Below, in pieces: positions 22,355-34,436 of a DNA stretch of 64,000 nucleotides. The DNA lies in NCBI GenBank assembly GCA_024305745.1, contig JAHRBS010000002.1, positions 2,480,001 through 2,544,000 of the forward strand, in the 5' to 3' direction. A program made the position numbers and the translations under genes. Under the pieces are notes generated by a model. The model was given only the letters and a program-made list of their open reading frames with translations. It was not told the origin of the DNA and ran no database searches. This stretch comes from Polyporus tsugae (lineage: Eukaryota; Basidiomycota; Agaricomycetes; Polyporales; Polyporaceae). Every line of letters starts with the position of its first letter. The first letter of the stretch is position 1.

Positions 22355-24677
22355 ATGTCCCTCGTTTCCCATATCGACGACACCTATGGCGCGCTGCTAC
22401 TCGGTACATTCTTCAGCCTCGTGTAAGTCCATGCGTCCTGTGTCTCGACTCGCGGCGTTCGTTGCTGAGATACCGTCCGACAGCTTGTATGGCCTCATCT
22501 TGCACCAAACGTATCGGTACATACGGCTTCATCCGCGCGACTACACGTACATCCAGGTCTTGGTGAGCCACTCCCTGTCTCCATCGTCGTTTTTGGAGTT
22601 CGACAGGAGTTTTAACGGCGTATGTGCCGTGCAGGTCGCGCTGTCCCTGTGAGTGGGATCACTGAAAGCATGGTTACTGCAGATAAGCACCTTCTGATCC
22701 CGTCGAACACGCGGTCCAGGATCCTCGAAACGCTCCACACTGTTTGCACCATGCACGTCAGGTCAGTTCGCCGTCCTTAGCTGCATCTCTTTTTGGGTCT
22801 CATTCTGCCGATAGCTACCATTTGCTCGTTACCAATTACTTCGATCCATCAGCCCTGCAAGAGAGAGTGTGGTACGTGCATACGAGCATATGGATTCCTG
22901 GGATCGCGTGATTAATGTGTCGTAGGTCCCTCAATGTAAGTTCATGCGAACTTGAACGTACACCTCAAGCTGATCAATTCCCGAATACGCCGGTTGCCTT
23001 CGGGATATGCAGTTGTTCATCCTTACTGGAGTAAGCACCGTCTACAGCATCTTAGTCTCGGGCTCAACCATCTTGACTCCAGGAGCTAAGCCAAATCGCC
23101 GCGTATTCGTACGTGCTGTCCCCAAACTTACATCTCTATCCTTCGTTGACACGTGCCACGTGTCTTTCTTAGGTTCTTCGTCCGTCGACTATACTTCAGT
23201 ACGGACCCTTCTATTCCATCCCTCCGCTACTGACGCAGTGCCGTCGGATACAGTTGTCGGGGGTTATAAATCCGTCATTGTCCCAGCCGTAAGTCCTCAT
23301 TCCGGTAGTCCTCCGGACCGAAACTCCATGTGTTTTCCCAGGTGTTGTTCCTCGCCGCCGACGTAGGGTTCAGTCTCGGTGAGGCGACCCCCCCCCCTCC
23401 CCACCACTCGTATCTCCTGCGACTGACATTAATCCGCATGATCTAGCGATGACCATTCAATTGTGAGCTCATGCTTCTCGTGGCGCATGCGCGCTCAGCG
23501 CGCTGTAGCGTACCCGGTCCTGAGCATCTTCGCGGCCTCCTAGATTCCGCTTCGCGGACCCGGCCACGTTTCTGACGGTCACGTTGAGGCACCAGCAGAG
23601 CGTAAGTGAACATGTTCAGCGTACCCGCGGCATTACTGAGCTGTCTGGCAGTATCTCATACACGGAAAGTTCGCCGCGGCTACCGCAGCACACGTCGTGC
23701 TCACCGGATCGCTCATCTATGCGCTCCATCGGACACATAGAGCCCGGAAAGAGTACGTTTTGTAGCAACTTTTACTGGACAGAGCTCTGGGTTGACTGAG
23801 GCTCGTCAGGCGGAAGACCATCGTGGACTTGTTCATGCTCTATGTCATTAACACAGGTGCGTGGAATAGATGTTACAAAGTAAAGTACTCCGCACAAGTC
23901 CTGACAATGTCGGGTTTTCCCTGCACCACTGGCACAGGGCTCCTTGTCAGGTAACGGTGCCGCGGACCGCGTTATAGCCTTCTTGCTCAAACACTCGTCT
24001 TTCAGTGTATTCGACGTTATCGCCTGGATCTTGGTGAGCACCCTTTCCCCTCAAAGTACGTTGATCGCGAACAAGCTGACCCTCGATATATAGGCCTTCG
24101 CCATACCTGGGACCGTCTGGTGGGTCGGCTTCCGCCTCGTCACGGTCAAACGTATGTCGTCGCTCGCCTTTTCTGCACCCAATGTACTGACGAGCATGTA
24201 TTGGATACCTGACAGTGTACATGGTCACCTTTCTCGCCGTGTAAGCACCACCCAGCTCCCTCCTCTCCTCTCCTCTCCTCTCCTCTCCTCTCCTCTCCTC
24301 TCCTCAGCTGATTCCCCCCGGTGGACAGTCTCAACTCGAGGCAACTCCTCAAGAGGGGCGGCATCGAGATATTCGGGACGGACTCGACCACCGAGCGCAA
24401 CTTCATCGCGCGTGCGCAGCACCTCGCCGCCGCCGAGCGGTACAACGCGCCCCAGGTAAAGCTGTCTCCTCCCAGACAACCGATGGCCTTCGTCGACACT
24501 GACACCTGTTACTGTACGTATCTCATGGCCTTCTTGCGGGAAATCAAGCTCCCGGAGCGCGCGCCGACGAAGATCGACATCAAGGTCGCGACCGAGATCG
24601 AGGAGGGCGACGGCCACGTTCGCACGTCGCACAGCTCCGTGGTCATCGAGGAGGGGAAGGTGGTGGGGATGATGTAG
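22355..24677 (+). CDS. DUF6534 multi-pass membrane protein
   Basis: The start at 22355 gives MSLVSHIDDTYGALLLGTFF. The next exon encodes LYGLILHQTYRYIRLHPRDY. A 14-nt microexon (VALSL) follows, then ILETLHTVCTMH, then YHLLVTNYFDPSALQERVW. This is the classic succession of family exons. Toward the 3' end come LNSRQLLKRGGIEIFGTD and a hydrophilic tail TEIEEGDGHVRTSHSS ending in GKVVGMM at 24677. The intron before the LNSRQ exon contains a (TCCTC)n tract. Middle exons (about 23000-24100) are short and I did not resolve all of them. No lesion is seen in the resolved exons. Function unknown. Confidence 0.7.
24259..24305 (+). repeat. (TCCTC)n microsatellite
   Basis: About nine perfect 5-bp units inside an intron of the DUF6534 gene, contributing to its polypyrimidine tract. 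Confidence 0.9.
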
Positions 24678-25561
24678 TTGGACAGACGCCACTCACCGGG
24701 TGGCAGTTTGGACCACTGAGGCCCCGTTGTCAGCTCAGCCGAGTCCGAGTCGTGGACCGAAGTCATGCCTACTCAGGCCCCACATGTGTAGATTGCTTGC
24801 GATGACGATGTACGATCATCTGTAGCTAGTTAGGTTAGGTATGTCTCAGTGTAGCTTGGACGGAGTGGCATGAGCCTGTCTGAGGGCATTTGACTCGGAC
24901 TTTCGGAGATAGAAGCCGACAAGCGTCTGTGTACGCTGCGACGAAGCCGAGCACTACGTCGAGTCGCGCGCGCAACTGGGACCATCATCTATCATCGCGG
25001 CCTCGAATTGAAGAAAGACTTTCTCTTGTCATGGCATTGAAAGGGTTCGTTAGTTTGCAAGAAAGGTCCCAGTGCGTATATTTAGCTTGCATCGGTCGGA
25101 GTAACTCCTGATTCTTCGGAGTAGAAGGACCTCGGCTGAGTCGGAGACGTGTCACTTTCAGCAACATACTATTACTGGCGGTAGTATGCCCAATCGATTG
25201 CATGGCGCGTCTCTGTTTCTGCACCATGGTTTGCATAATGTTGAAAGCAGAATCGCATAGGGGCCCAGGCGCCTCCTTCCAGTGGCGACCATTCGAGCAC
25301 TCCGGGTCGAGTCCTCGACCCGGGAGCATTTCATCGTCTACCGTAAGGTTAGGCTCCGAGCAGTGCCTTCTCCTGACAGCGAACCACTCAAGGTTATGAA
25401 GGGGCCACCAATTGCGAATATCCTCCTTCCCTTTGCCCTGCGACGATCTCCACGAAGACGCACCACCGCAGGGATGGTCCCTTGCTTCGGCGGTTCTGTA
25501 TGCGTTATTAGACCCTGCCCGAGACGGGTCGCATCACCAATCCCTCGTCTCGCCCGCTCGA
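24678..25561. other. intergenic between DUF6534 genes
   Basis: No supported coding or RNA feature. A direct overlap, CGGGTCGAGTCCTCGACCCGG, near 25306-25322 forms a short palindrome. Confidence 0.3.
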
Positions 25562-27823
25562 ATGGCACCCCCACCTATCGACTCGCAGCTCCAGGCTCGC
25601 TTTCCCCTCCCGATTCTTGGGTCGGTAGAGGGGGCACTTGGATTGGTGTTGATCGGCTCGTATGCCTCTCTTGCGTGAGTCTCTCTATGTTATAGTACAG
25701 AGTCCCCTTGCACTGATGAGATCGCTGGCATACTAGACTGTACGGATTGTTTCTCCACCAAACGTACAAGTATTTCCGTATGTACCAAGCCGAGGCGCCG
25801 TGGCTCAAGGGGATCGTGAGTTGCGCGACTTGGTCGGGCACGATTTTTTGGAGCTCATGAAAACTAGGTCATCACAGCTATGTATGTCCTGAACCAAGTC
25901 TCTGCCCGGTGATCATCACCTTCACCTTGTTCCCTAGAATACTGGAAACGGGAGTCACTGTTCTCCATGTCCACATCTCGTACGTTCGTTATACATCCCG
26001 CTCGGAGTACCCACTGACTACTATGTTCCAGGTATTACTATTTCGTGCAGAATTACGGGAACCCACTAGCGTTTCTTCGGGGTGTTTGGTGAGTAAAATC
26101 ATCATCAGGAGAATGCAGGCTCCCTGACGGACATTATCTCAGGTCGCTCGACGTACGTTCAGGGTCCTCTGAGGCTATAAACGCTGTCGTCGCTGATTGT
26201 CGTCATACAGATCTTTCCAGTAATTGCTGTAAGTATTCCTATCCTATAATACATTGACCCACAGCCTTTCATGCTTCCTCCCCAAGACCTGCATCATGAT
26301 CAACTGTCAAAGGTGCGTCAAGGTTTAGGCAGATTCATAAAGCCTCGCTGAGAGATACGTCGACAGCTTCTATACCGTACGAATCCTTCTGGGTATGGTC
26401 TGACTTTTACCCTGGCAAATATTCAGCAGTGGGGCTAAAGATAGACCGGTTGTAAGTGGGGCCGTCCAAGTATCGGCTTTGGCTTGTAATCGCTATCGTC
26501 AGTCCTGAACCCTCGATTATTGCAATTCGAACAAGCACTTACTGCCTCTTCAATATAGATCATGCTTATGGGCGGGGCGCTGGGTACGTCTGCACATTCT
26601 CTTCCAGTACTTGCATCCGGCTTCATATGTGATCGGCAGGGGTCTCCGTAGGTACGCATCATCACCCCAGTTATACTACCGTCACTCCGTTGACGCTTTG
26701 AATCGTAGCATCGACGATCGTTGGGCAGGTTTTCCTATCCACCGTGGCAATATCTGCAATTCATTTTGTTTCATCCCTGCTCAGATTCCGCGGCATTACC
26801 CTCGGCAACTTTGGGAACCTGCTAGTATGCACTTAATCTCCTTCGCGCCTCATGATGCACACCTTTAAAACGGGGTCGCAGTGGCTTGTGTTGGCGTACA
26901 ACGCGGTGGCATCGGCGGGCGACGTCATCCTGACCGCGACGCTGATTTACATCCTGCACCACAGTCGGACCGGGTTCAAGAGGTGCGGCTTTCACGCAGA
27001 CTTCGTGCTTCACTCCGAGCTCATGATGACTTGACTCGACTCCATAGCACTGACTCAATGATCAACAGACTTATTCTCTACACGATTAGTACCGGTATGC
27101 CCACTTGCATCATCACGTACGGATTCGTCGCTAACACCTCCTTAGGGCTCTTGACAACGTGAGTTCTTTGGCACGGCATGCATTTATAGTGCGGCACGTC
27201 TTACCCAAGCGTACAGGATCTTCAACATCATATCCTTCATTTTGGTAAGCGTCCCCGCACTCCCATTAATGACCTCAACTGATATGTGCGGCCAGGTGCA
27301 CGTCTACGGCATCCGGAACTGGGTGTGGCTAGGGACGATGATGATCGCAGAGCGCCGTGAGCGACACGGTGTGCCTCCCCTTCCTGCGCCAACACGCTGA
27401 CCCGCACCCGCCCACTGCAGTGTATTCGAACTCGCTCATGGCGGCGTACGTCGCTCCCCCCGCATGGAACGCTCTGGCCGTGCTCTAACTCTCCCGCGCC
27501 ATCCGATTGACTACTTAGGCTGAACTCGAGAAAGATCACGAACAAGAAACGCGCGGAGAACGACGGACCGCGCCCCGCCGAAGCGTACGGTACCGCCGTC
27601 CGCGCGAACACGCTGCGCTTCAACCACTCCTCGGCGATGAACGAGGGCATCGAGCTTCCCCAGGTACGCCCCTGTCGTCCTCGAGCTCGACCACACCTAT
27701 GTGTGTCATTCGTGGTGTGTACTCACGCACGTCGGCCAGGTGGACTCGAGCGTAATCGAGGCGACACGCTCCGGATTGGGCGACGTCAAGGCGCATCCTT
27801 TCGGAGACGTGTCGGAGACATAG
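25562..27823 (+). CDS. DUF6534 multi-pass membrane protein
   Basis: The start at 25562 (MAPPPIDSQLQARFP) is followed by the first helix (GALGLVLIGSYASLA). Then come LYGLFLHQTYKYFRMYQAEA, a short VITAM exon, ILETGVTVLHVHI, RYYYFVQNYGNPLAFL, a tiny SLD exon, IFPVIA, YVDSFYTVRILL, the core AGDVILTATLIYILHHSRTG, MINRLILYTIST, RIFNIISFIL, NWVWLGTMMIAERR, VYSNSLMAA, and LNSRKITNKKRAEN. The last exon ends GDVSET at 27823. Each exon has GT donors and AG acceptors in register, so the gene looks intact. Several exons are under 20 nt. The truncated copy at 51984-52970 is its nearest relative in the C-terminal half. Function unknown. Confidence 0.75.
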
Positions 27824-28942
27824 TCACGCCTGCTACTATGTAGGTTGGAGTAAATACGACGCTTGCTGTTGCTGTGGAAGGAATTATGTACCGATTAATA
27901 TACGTATTATTGTTAGCACAGGACGGCGCGCGAAGCGCCCTGCGCCTCTGCAGACTCTGCATCCATCGCGCGCGCCGCCACAAACCGTACGACGCCCAGG
28001 CCCGCGCGGTTCAAGTTGGAACGCGACAATCCACGTGAGTAGTCGCCGGTCGTGTTTGCGTGTTCCGTGTCTCAGATATCTGCTACTTATGTCTCTTGCT
28101 CCATCGGAGTCCATATGCTTGATGCAAAACGCTCGTATCTGTTGTAGGCAGGTCTCACTTTCCGATAGTTTCCCTGATCGCATTTCTGCTCGGTTTGGTC
28201 TAAGTACTTGTCTTGCTGTTCTCACCTGTCTGTCACCTTCTGTCACTACATACCGCAGCCATGTCTCGAAATTACCCGTAGCTCGCCGTCCGCATTTTTA
28301 CTTATGGAAGTTGATGGCTCGAAAAGCGCGCACCCTTGAGCTCAGTCTTGCACTCGTAGTACACCACGAGCACGGACGCCGTCTGAGGTCTCCGTCGACC
28401 CGTACGTTACAGCCGCAGTCTCCGCCCCAGCTGTGTGAGAATGGGTCGAGCTGGTTCGACTTGGTTTGAAGTTCTGACTTGTGGGGCAGACAACTTATAG
28501 GGTAGCGGCCATCGTATTTCGTCTTTCGTGTTTCGCGAGCCCACACCCCAGGCAGGCGCGGAGAATTTACGAGATAAAGGTCAATACCGGACCCGCCGCA
28601 GTCCTCCGAGGCGGAGAGGGAGTTCGAGCGGAAACACTCACAGCCAAATTCGCGTACCAGGCGGGAGTTCCGGAAACAAGTGGAGTGGACGGCCGGACGT
28701 TTCATGAATCGTCGCAGACTCGCAGTACACTTAAAGTTGATACGCACTGCGTCGGTGGGGCGCGATATGCACCGCATCCGCCGAATCGCGCGGCGGCGTC
28801 AACGGTCGAAAGGACGCGAGGGACGGCTTGGAAAATAGCAGCATCTACTATTCGTTACATGATCATCGTGGCCCGTGGGGCTATGGTATCCTAATGCGCC
28901 CTCCGAAGTTCGTATCGCCCGAATCGTCTGGACATCTATAGA
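27824..28942. other. intergenic, nothing recognised
   Basis: Short overlapping frames on both strands (28035-28469 +, 28298-28777 -) show no domain, signal peptide or family resemblance. No gene is called. Confidence 0.3.
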
Positions 28943-29797
28943 CTATGCGCAGAACGTGATGACCAGGTTCACCTGTGTACCAAAAAAGCGTGAGTCAGCA
29001 TCGATCAAGGGGAGAGGGCTGGGAGGGGCGGTGCACGGCGAGCCGCTCACATTGTTCGTCTGGCACGCAACCTGGACGTGCGTGTCGTCCGGCTGGAAGA
29101 ACGCGGTGGGGCAGCTCCCGCTGGTGCAGTCCGCGCCGGTCCCCTCACAGCCGTTGTAGTACCTATACAGACACGTCTCGGTCAGCGATGTCAACGCAGA
29201 AACGCAAGGACCTAGGACTGACCCGAAGCCCGACGTGACGCTGAACGCGTGTGGGGGGATGAGGCTGATATCCGTCGAGGAGCCCGAGCCGGGGGCGGTC
29301 GGGTTCACGAGCGTCGTCTCGACGAGCGTGCAGCCGTCGCCGTTGAAGCCGCACTTGCCTGATGGGCGGGATGGATCAGCTGATATGTACTACTGCGTTT
29401 TGATCCTAGGCGGTTGAACGCACCTGTCTGCAGATAACTACAGAGGTCGTCAGCGACCGAGGTTCAAACCTGAGGGCGGTGACGGAAGTGGACTCACGCA
29501 ATGGCGGCCGTGAGGGGGCCGTTGGAGGTGTAGTCGGCCCCGGTGGAGAGGACCTTCCCGCCCGCGATGAGCACAGGCTGGAGGGGGCGGAGGTCAGTAT
29601 TGCAGTGTTTCGGATCAGCCTTTCGCTACCTACACTGCCGAAGCCGCAGCTACATAGAATGATAAATCAGTCGCGACTTCCTATGAGAGAGGCATCGCTA
29701 CTCACCGGTTATCGAAATGCACCGTGTGCGTCTCACCGACGACGGAACCAACAAGAGCAGCAAGGGCAAGAATGGTGGTAGCGAAAGAGAACTGCAT
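28943..29797 (-). CDS. small secreted 8-cysteine 'glycopeptide' family protein (copy 5)
   Basis: The start at 29797 gives signal peptide MQFSFATTILALAALVG and ETHTVHFDNR. The exon order is the same as copy 3: a 16-nt microexon CGFGS, an exon ending AAIA, a 14-nt microexon YLQTG, KCGFNGDGC with the NPTAPGSGSSTD stretch, NGCEGTGADC, SGSC, VAC, and the last exon VNLVITFCA ending at 28943. Eight cysteines and the NPT sequon context are kept. It belongs to the copy 3/copy 7 subtype. It lies in the centre of the array, outside the strict mirror pairs, and has its own upstream module and promoter block. Confidence 0.85.
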
Positions 29798-29943
29798 TGT
29801 GAAGGTGAAGACAAGAGGTTCCGTCAAGGAGATTCAACTGAGTGCGGAATGTAAAGAAAAGACTCCGTCAAGGAGGTTCGAAATCGAAGTGCGGGGTGTG
29901 GAGAGGGCGAGCTCGACGTCTCCATCAGGTAGTCGACGACTCT

Positions 29944-29990
29944 CTATTTAACTTCTTCCCCATCGTCTCAGGACGGCAATAGTCCTCGTC
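29944..29990 (-). promoter_or_regulatory. conserved promoter block and TATA-like element of glycopeptide copy 5
   Basis: Read on the minus strand: GACGAGGACTATTGCCGTCC, then GTTAAATAG, about 145-155 bp before the ATG. It is more distant than in the other copies. Confidence 0.5.
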
Positions 29991-29997
29991 CATCACC

Positions 29998-31220
29998 GCG
30001 AAATAGGCGGTCGTGCACTGCTTGCATGCGCAATGATCGTTTGACTTTGCACGTTTTCCAGGAGAGCGCTGTAGTGACGTCTGATAGTACACGGCCCAAG
30101 ATTTGCAAATGGCACACGCCGGCATGACACTTGACCACTCACCGCCATTAATATTGGTATCACTCGGAACTTTGTGTACTTGTTGGAAGCGCGTTCCGGG
30201 CACCTCCAGAGCATTCCCCGGCGGTATTTCTAGCCATGTATACTGTACAGCCTCCTGGCCGCCTGCGTTCCATAACTAGCGCTGCCTGATAGACCGCAGT
30301 GCACCGGTTCCCGGCGGCCAGCCTGGCTCTCGCCTGCGCATGTTTCGTCCTACGAACGACCCATCTCGTGCGGTCGTGCGATGCGAATGCGAGGATCAGA
30401 GACCCTATCTCTCGTGTAGCATCGCCACAGAGACCTAGACGGCCACCGATATCACCATTGGTGAATAGTCAAGCCGTGAGATCGTCGACTGAACAGTTCC
30501 TACTCATCCTCGGTCAGCAAATGATGGTGAAAATCTGCGGAATATGTAGTACAGCATCTCAGCTCATGCACTCTGAATCATCCGAGCGGCACAACCACCC
30601 TCAGTGACGGTCCTAGGACCTCATACAAACGCTCCAGAATCAAAGTCATGCAACGGTCTTGCCGTCCGTGAGCCTTGGTCCCGTTATCCGCATCAACGGG
30701 AGATCACGAACACTTCTCGCGCCAAGAACCAGGTAAACCGGGCCGCCTGGCGTGCGAAGTAGAGGTGGCCAAACGCCTCCGCATTCTACCATATGTGCAT
30801 GCCGTGCGCTCCGCTGGAACGCAGGGCTATGTGCTCGCTCACATCCCGACTGTCCGTCATCAGAGGATGAACAGACTAGCTGCGGACTTATAACAGAGGG
30901 TAAGAGCGGCACCCTCTAGTCCCCATACCAGGAGCATCCGCGTACGAACCTACGGCACCCTCTACGGTTGAGAATAGTGATGTTCATTGCCCACAACCAC
31001 CACTGCGCGCTCCTCCTGCCACACTAAAACTTGCGAGTGCGGTCGCGAAACTATCGGGCCATGAGTCAAGTATGACAAGGAAACACTCACTTTTAAGTTA
31101 CACCGTGAGGATCCGAATCGAATCGAGGTCTTGAACCGGAATGTGCAGCGCCCACTACTCTTCCTCAACGCGCACGGTGGCGGGATGCGACGCGATTCGG
31201 TGTTCCAAAGCTTCAAGTAG
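29998..31220 (-). repeat. duplicated upstream module of glycopeptide copy 5
   Basis: Diverged inverted relative of the modules at 2690, 5440 and 12290. The AGTGAGTGTTTCC block near 31090 and the following GCGAGTGC-type run are shared. No intact frame is seen. Confidence 0.5.
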
Positions 31221-31324
31221 GACGGTTGGAGTTTTGGTTCCTAGTGCCCAATCTCTGGAGTATCCGTGCCTCATCGTTGCCTTGCATTATTAAGCTTGTT
31301 GAGGATCGTGTATTAGTCTCGACG

Positions 31325-31365
31325 CCAGACGCCTTGGTGGGGGAATAACATACCAAGGCGTCTGG
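31325..31365. repeat. perfect 14-bp inverted repeat (stem-loop)
   Basis: CCAGACGCCTTGGT at 31325-31338 and its exact reverse complement at 31352-31365, with a 13-nt loop. No promoter or RNA gene is attached to it that I can see. Confidence 0.85.
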
Positions 31366-31569
31366 AAGAACTGTGAGGGAGACGAGTACAGAACAGTTTC
31401 AAACTCCGATCAGACCATATCAGGACATGGTCGAGGCACGTGTATCGCGCCCTATCGCGACTCTACGTCGACGACGGCTTTTGCCCAGTTTTCCCCTTGC
31501 TCTCTCGTGTACCATACCACATATGCATATGTATACATTCCACTTTCAAAGCTCCCATCATCTGGCATG

Positions 31570-31830
31570 CCTGCGCTCTCGATGGCCACCCGCTATGATG
31601 AAGAGGAGATCGATCTCGAGGCCCTTAGCTTGCACGCTGCGTCTGTGCGCTCAGAGTCCATCCGTTGGACTGGCAACTCAAGGCTGTGGCAACCATTCTC
31701 GCGGGAGAGGATCTCATACTTGACGTCGGAACTGGGAGTGGGAAGACACTCTGTTTCGCGTTGCCCGATACACGCGACATCGCGCTTGTGGTATCTCTCG
31801 GCCCTCAGGCCTCAGGCCTCATGGTCAGTC
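31570..31830 (+). pseudogene. fragment of a RecQ/DEAD-box-type DNA helicase
   Basis: Two frames together give DWQLKAVATILAGEDLILDV followed by GTGSGKTLCFALP (Walker A), then DIALVVS and LMVSQ. This is the start of a helicase motor domain (Q-like motif, motif I, motif Ia). The upstream acidic leader (DEEEIDLEALSLHAASVRSE) is in another frame, so a shift lies near 31660. The segment after motif I is altered by a CAGGCCT duplication. Motif II and everything after it are missing. RecQ-like helicase fragments are commonly dispersed in basidiomycete genomes. Confidence 0.75.
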
Positions 31831-32050
31831 AGGTAAGTGAAAACTCCTGGAGTATAAATCCTCCATTCAATGTATTCACAACATTGCAATGCTTAATCTG
31901 GTAGCCATAGAGTATGATGCTAAAGGGAGAAATTGCGAGTCGTGTCGCGACGCGACGCGTCTCGGACTCCGAGGCGCGCGCTCGTGACCATCCCGATATG
32001 GTATAATCGGGGTTTGAATTGGTTCTCTGTTCGTCCCTCACACAGTTCTT

Positions 32051-32158
32051 CCAGTCTCCACTGCACCGTACTCGCACACACAACACCGTCCCCCCACAAA
32101 TCTGTCTGCCGCCTCTCGGATTAAACACGACGCGAATACGGTGCATAGTGGAGACTGG
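32051..32158. repeat. imperfect inverted repeat (about 25 bp arms)
   Basis: CCAGTCTCCAC plus GCACCGTA-CGC at 32051-32075 is answered in reverse complement at 32132-32158, with a 3-nt indel and one mismatch. The spacer is about 56 nt. It could be a foldback element or structured leader. No target duplication was found. Confidence 0.6.
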
Positions 32159-32493
32159 TTACGAGTCTAATCGTGTATCAGGTCAGGGTATATGGTTGGG
32201 ACAGTAGTGAGCTGAGGGTACCGCTGCTCTTCCCTGGCGACTCGGATGCGCCCGCCAGTAAACGACAGCCACGTGGCGTACCGACATGTCCCGTCTCAGA
32301 ACCCACCGTCTTTCCCCTCGACTACGTTCAACATTGGCTCTGTTGTGACTGACTTGTTCAACCTGACTACTTTTGCAGGCCTTAGCTACTTTGCATCCCA
32401 TTCCCGACAAAGCCAACCTTCACTCCAAAGGTAAACATTTCGACGTTCTGATCATTTGTGATAATCGATAAGTTATAACCATTCGTACCATAG

Positions 32494-34132
32494 ATGACCC
32501 CAATCGCGTCCGCGCTGGCTTCCCGAGATATTCTGGCTATGATATTCGATCACTTGGCTCCAGGTCCAATGGATTCGGAACTTGAAGACTCTGAGGAATC
32601 GTCCAGATTACGCAAGACTTATCATATGGCGCTGGCCTCGCTCGCGAGGACCTGTCGCAGTGTATCCCACCACGCATTGGATTTTCTGTGGCAGGAGCTA
32701 GATGACATCCATCCCTTGTTGAAGGTCTTAGCGGCGTACAACCGTGTAGATTCACAATTTGTGGGTCATTTCATGGCGGTAGTTTTAGCAAATGAAACCC
32801 ACAAACTCATGCAGTTGGAATTTCAGATGCTCTGTGGTGCAATCTTACCCGAACATTGGACCAGATTTCAGCTCTATGCTATTCGCGTCCACATCGTTGC
32901 CACACACCCGCCGACGGAACATATCCACCCCTCTGTTTGGATGTTTCTCGCAGCCAAATGTAGGGGCATCCCGCTGATGCCTCGCCTTCACCGGCTCGGG
33001 GCTTATAGCCTGTCCAGCTTGGTTACATCACCCCTTGCCCTCCTACTCTCGCCCTCACTTCGCGTCCTTGGCCTTGCTTTTGATTTCGAGGGGAAGAGGG
33101 AAGATCGCCTCCGTACTGTACACATTGCCATGTCGCTGCTTCAGACTCTTCCATTCTTGGTGCCCGAGCTAGAACGCTTGAGCGTTGATGCTGACTTTAC
33201 CCTGAGCCAGAGGTCTCTTCAATCATTCGTACGCTTCACACGGCTGAAGTACCTATCTACCAAATTCGTACTCAACGGACACATGCTACAGGTGCTTTCG
33301 TCCGTGGCAACCCTCCAGGACCTCTCGTGCAGGATCTACCTTTCCGCCATTCCTGCACCGGCCTTCGGTCCGCATGCTTTTCAGCAGTTGACCAGACTTG
33401 GCGTCAGTGGATATTCTGACCACCTCTTGGCATTTATCCTCGCTTGTCAATTCCCCAACTTGATGCACATCGACTTCGAGATTATCGGGCCGCCAAGTGC
33501 TGGACAGCCGCGCGACGTGTTCACCACGCTGTGTCAACGCTGTAATCCCACCCTACTCACTTCCTTTGCGGCCGACTTCATCCACCGGTTCGCCCCGCGC
33601 CCGAGCTCGCTCATGGAGTATTTCGAGCCTCTCCTTCAAACTCATCTCCTACCTCACCGAACCCTCAATCCGCGATGACGACCTCGCCCGGTTCGGCGCC
33701 GCATGGCCCCGACTCGCGAGCTTCTGCGTCCAACACCACACCAGACAATACTCCCAGCCCGACGTCGCGTGCCCGACACTGTCGGGTATCCTCGAGCTCG
33801 CGCGGCGCTGTCCTGGCCTCACGACGTTCCATATCCCGGAGCTGGACCCGCGCGGTACCATCCCCGAGAGGAGCACCGCGGTCCAGCCCCTCGGACACGG
33901 GCTGCGCTCCATCTCGGTCGACAACGTCACGCCGCCGCTGTCGTTCCAGATCTACATGGAGGTAGCAACAGTTCTCGATCGCGTCTTCCCTTCGATCGAG
34001 CTGGAGGACTGGCGGCCGCTGGCAGTTAGAGTGCACGGGAAGGGCTGGCCGGATGTCCTGAGGTTGATGAAGGTCATGCGGGTCGGGCGCGAGAACGGGA
34101 GGGTACATGCAGATCTTCAGTGGCGGGGATGA
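32494..34132 (+). CDS. F-box/LRR-like protein, frameshifted near 33630
   Basis: The start MTPIASALASRDILAMIFDHL is an F-box-like N-terminus, followed by a cysteine- and leucine-rich helix region (HHALDFLWQELDDIHPLLKV) and irregular leucine-rich repeats typical of Agaricomycete F-box-like proteins. Such proteins usually act as substrate adaptors for SCF ubiquitin ligases; the target is unknown. One frame runs from 32494 to 33678. Homologous sequence continues in the +1 frame (LSFKLISYLTEPSIRDDDLA ... VHADLQWRG) to 34132. The join lies within CGAGCCTCTCCTTCAAACTC at about 33626-33645, where no convincing intron fits. It is therefore either a one-base frameshift or a sequence error; if real, the protein ends at LNPR, losing about 150 residues. 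The decayed mirror copy is at 16255-17066. Confidence 0.72.
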
Positions 34133-34436
34133 CGTCACGATCAAGTGAGTTACCTGTGGTTGTGGTTTCTTTCGTCGCGCCGTGGCACTCACATAAGGGT
34201 CGTAGGGAACCTTGCAGACCGCGTCTGGCACGCTGTGTACGTGGAAACACTGTGCGTGTCACACTGTCGGGTCCAACGCCTCGCCAACTTCTCATTCCAA
34301 AAAGTGCCTTCCGAACGTCACCGACTCCGGATCCGGTACACAATACCCGTGCCACCCCACCACCTGACGACATTAATTTCGCCCGCTCGACATCTTCCCA
34401 TCATCACACACATCCTGTACCCTATGCATGCCCTGC

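Noticed and set aside
24259..24305. TCCTC repeat as a possible CRISPR-like or regulatory array
   Set aside because: Plain microsatellite without spacers inside a eukaryotic intron.
31991..32012. Short hairpin CCCGATATGGTATAATCGGG
   Set aside because: Only six pairs, too short to separate from chance.
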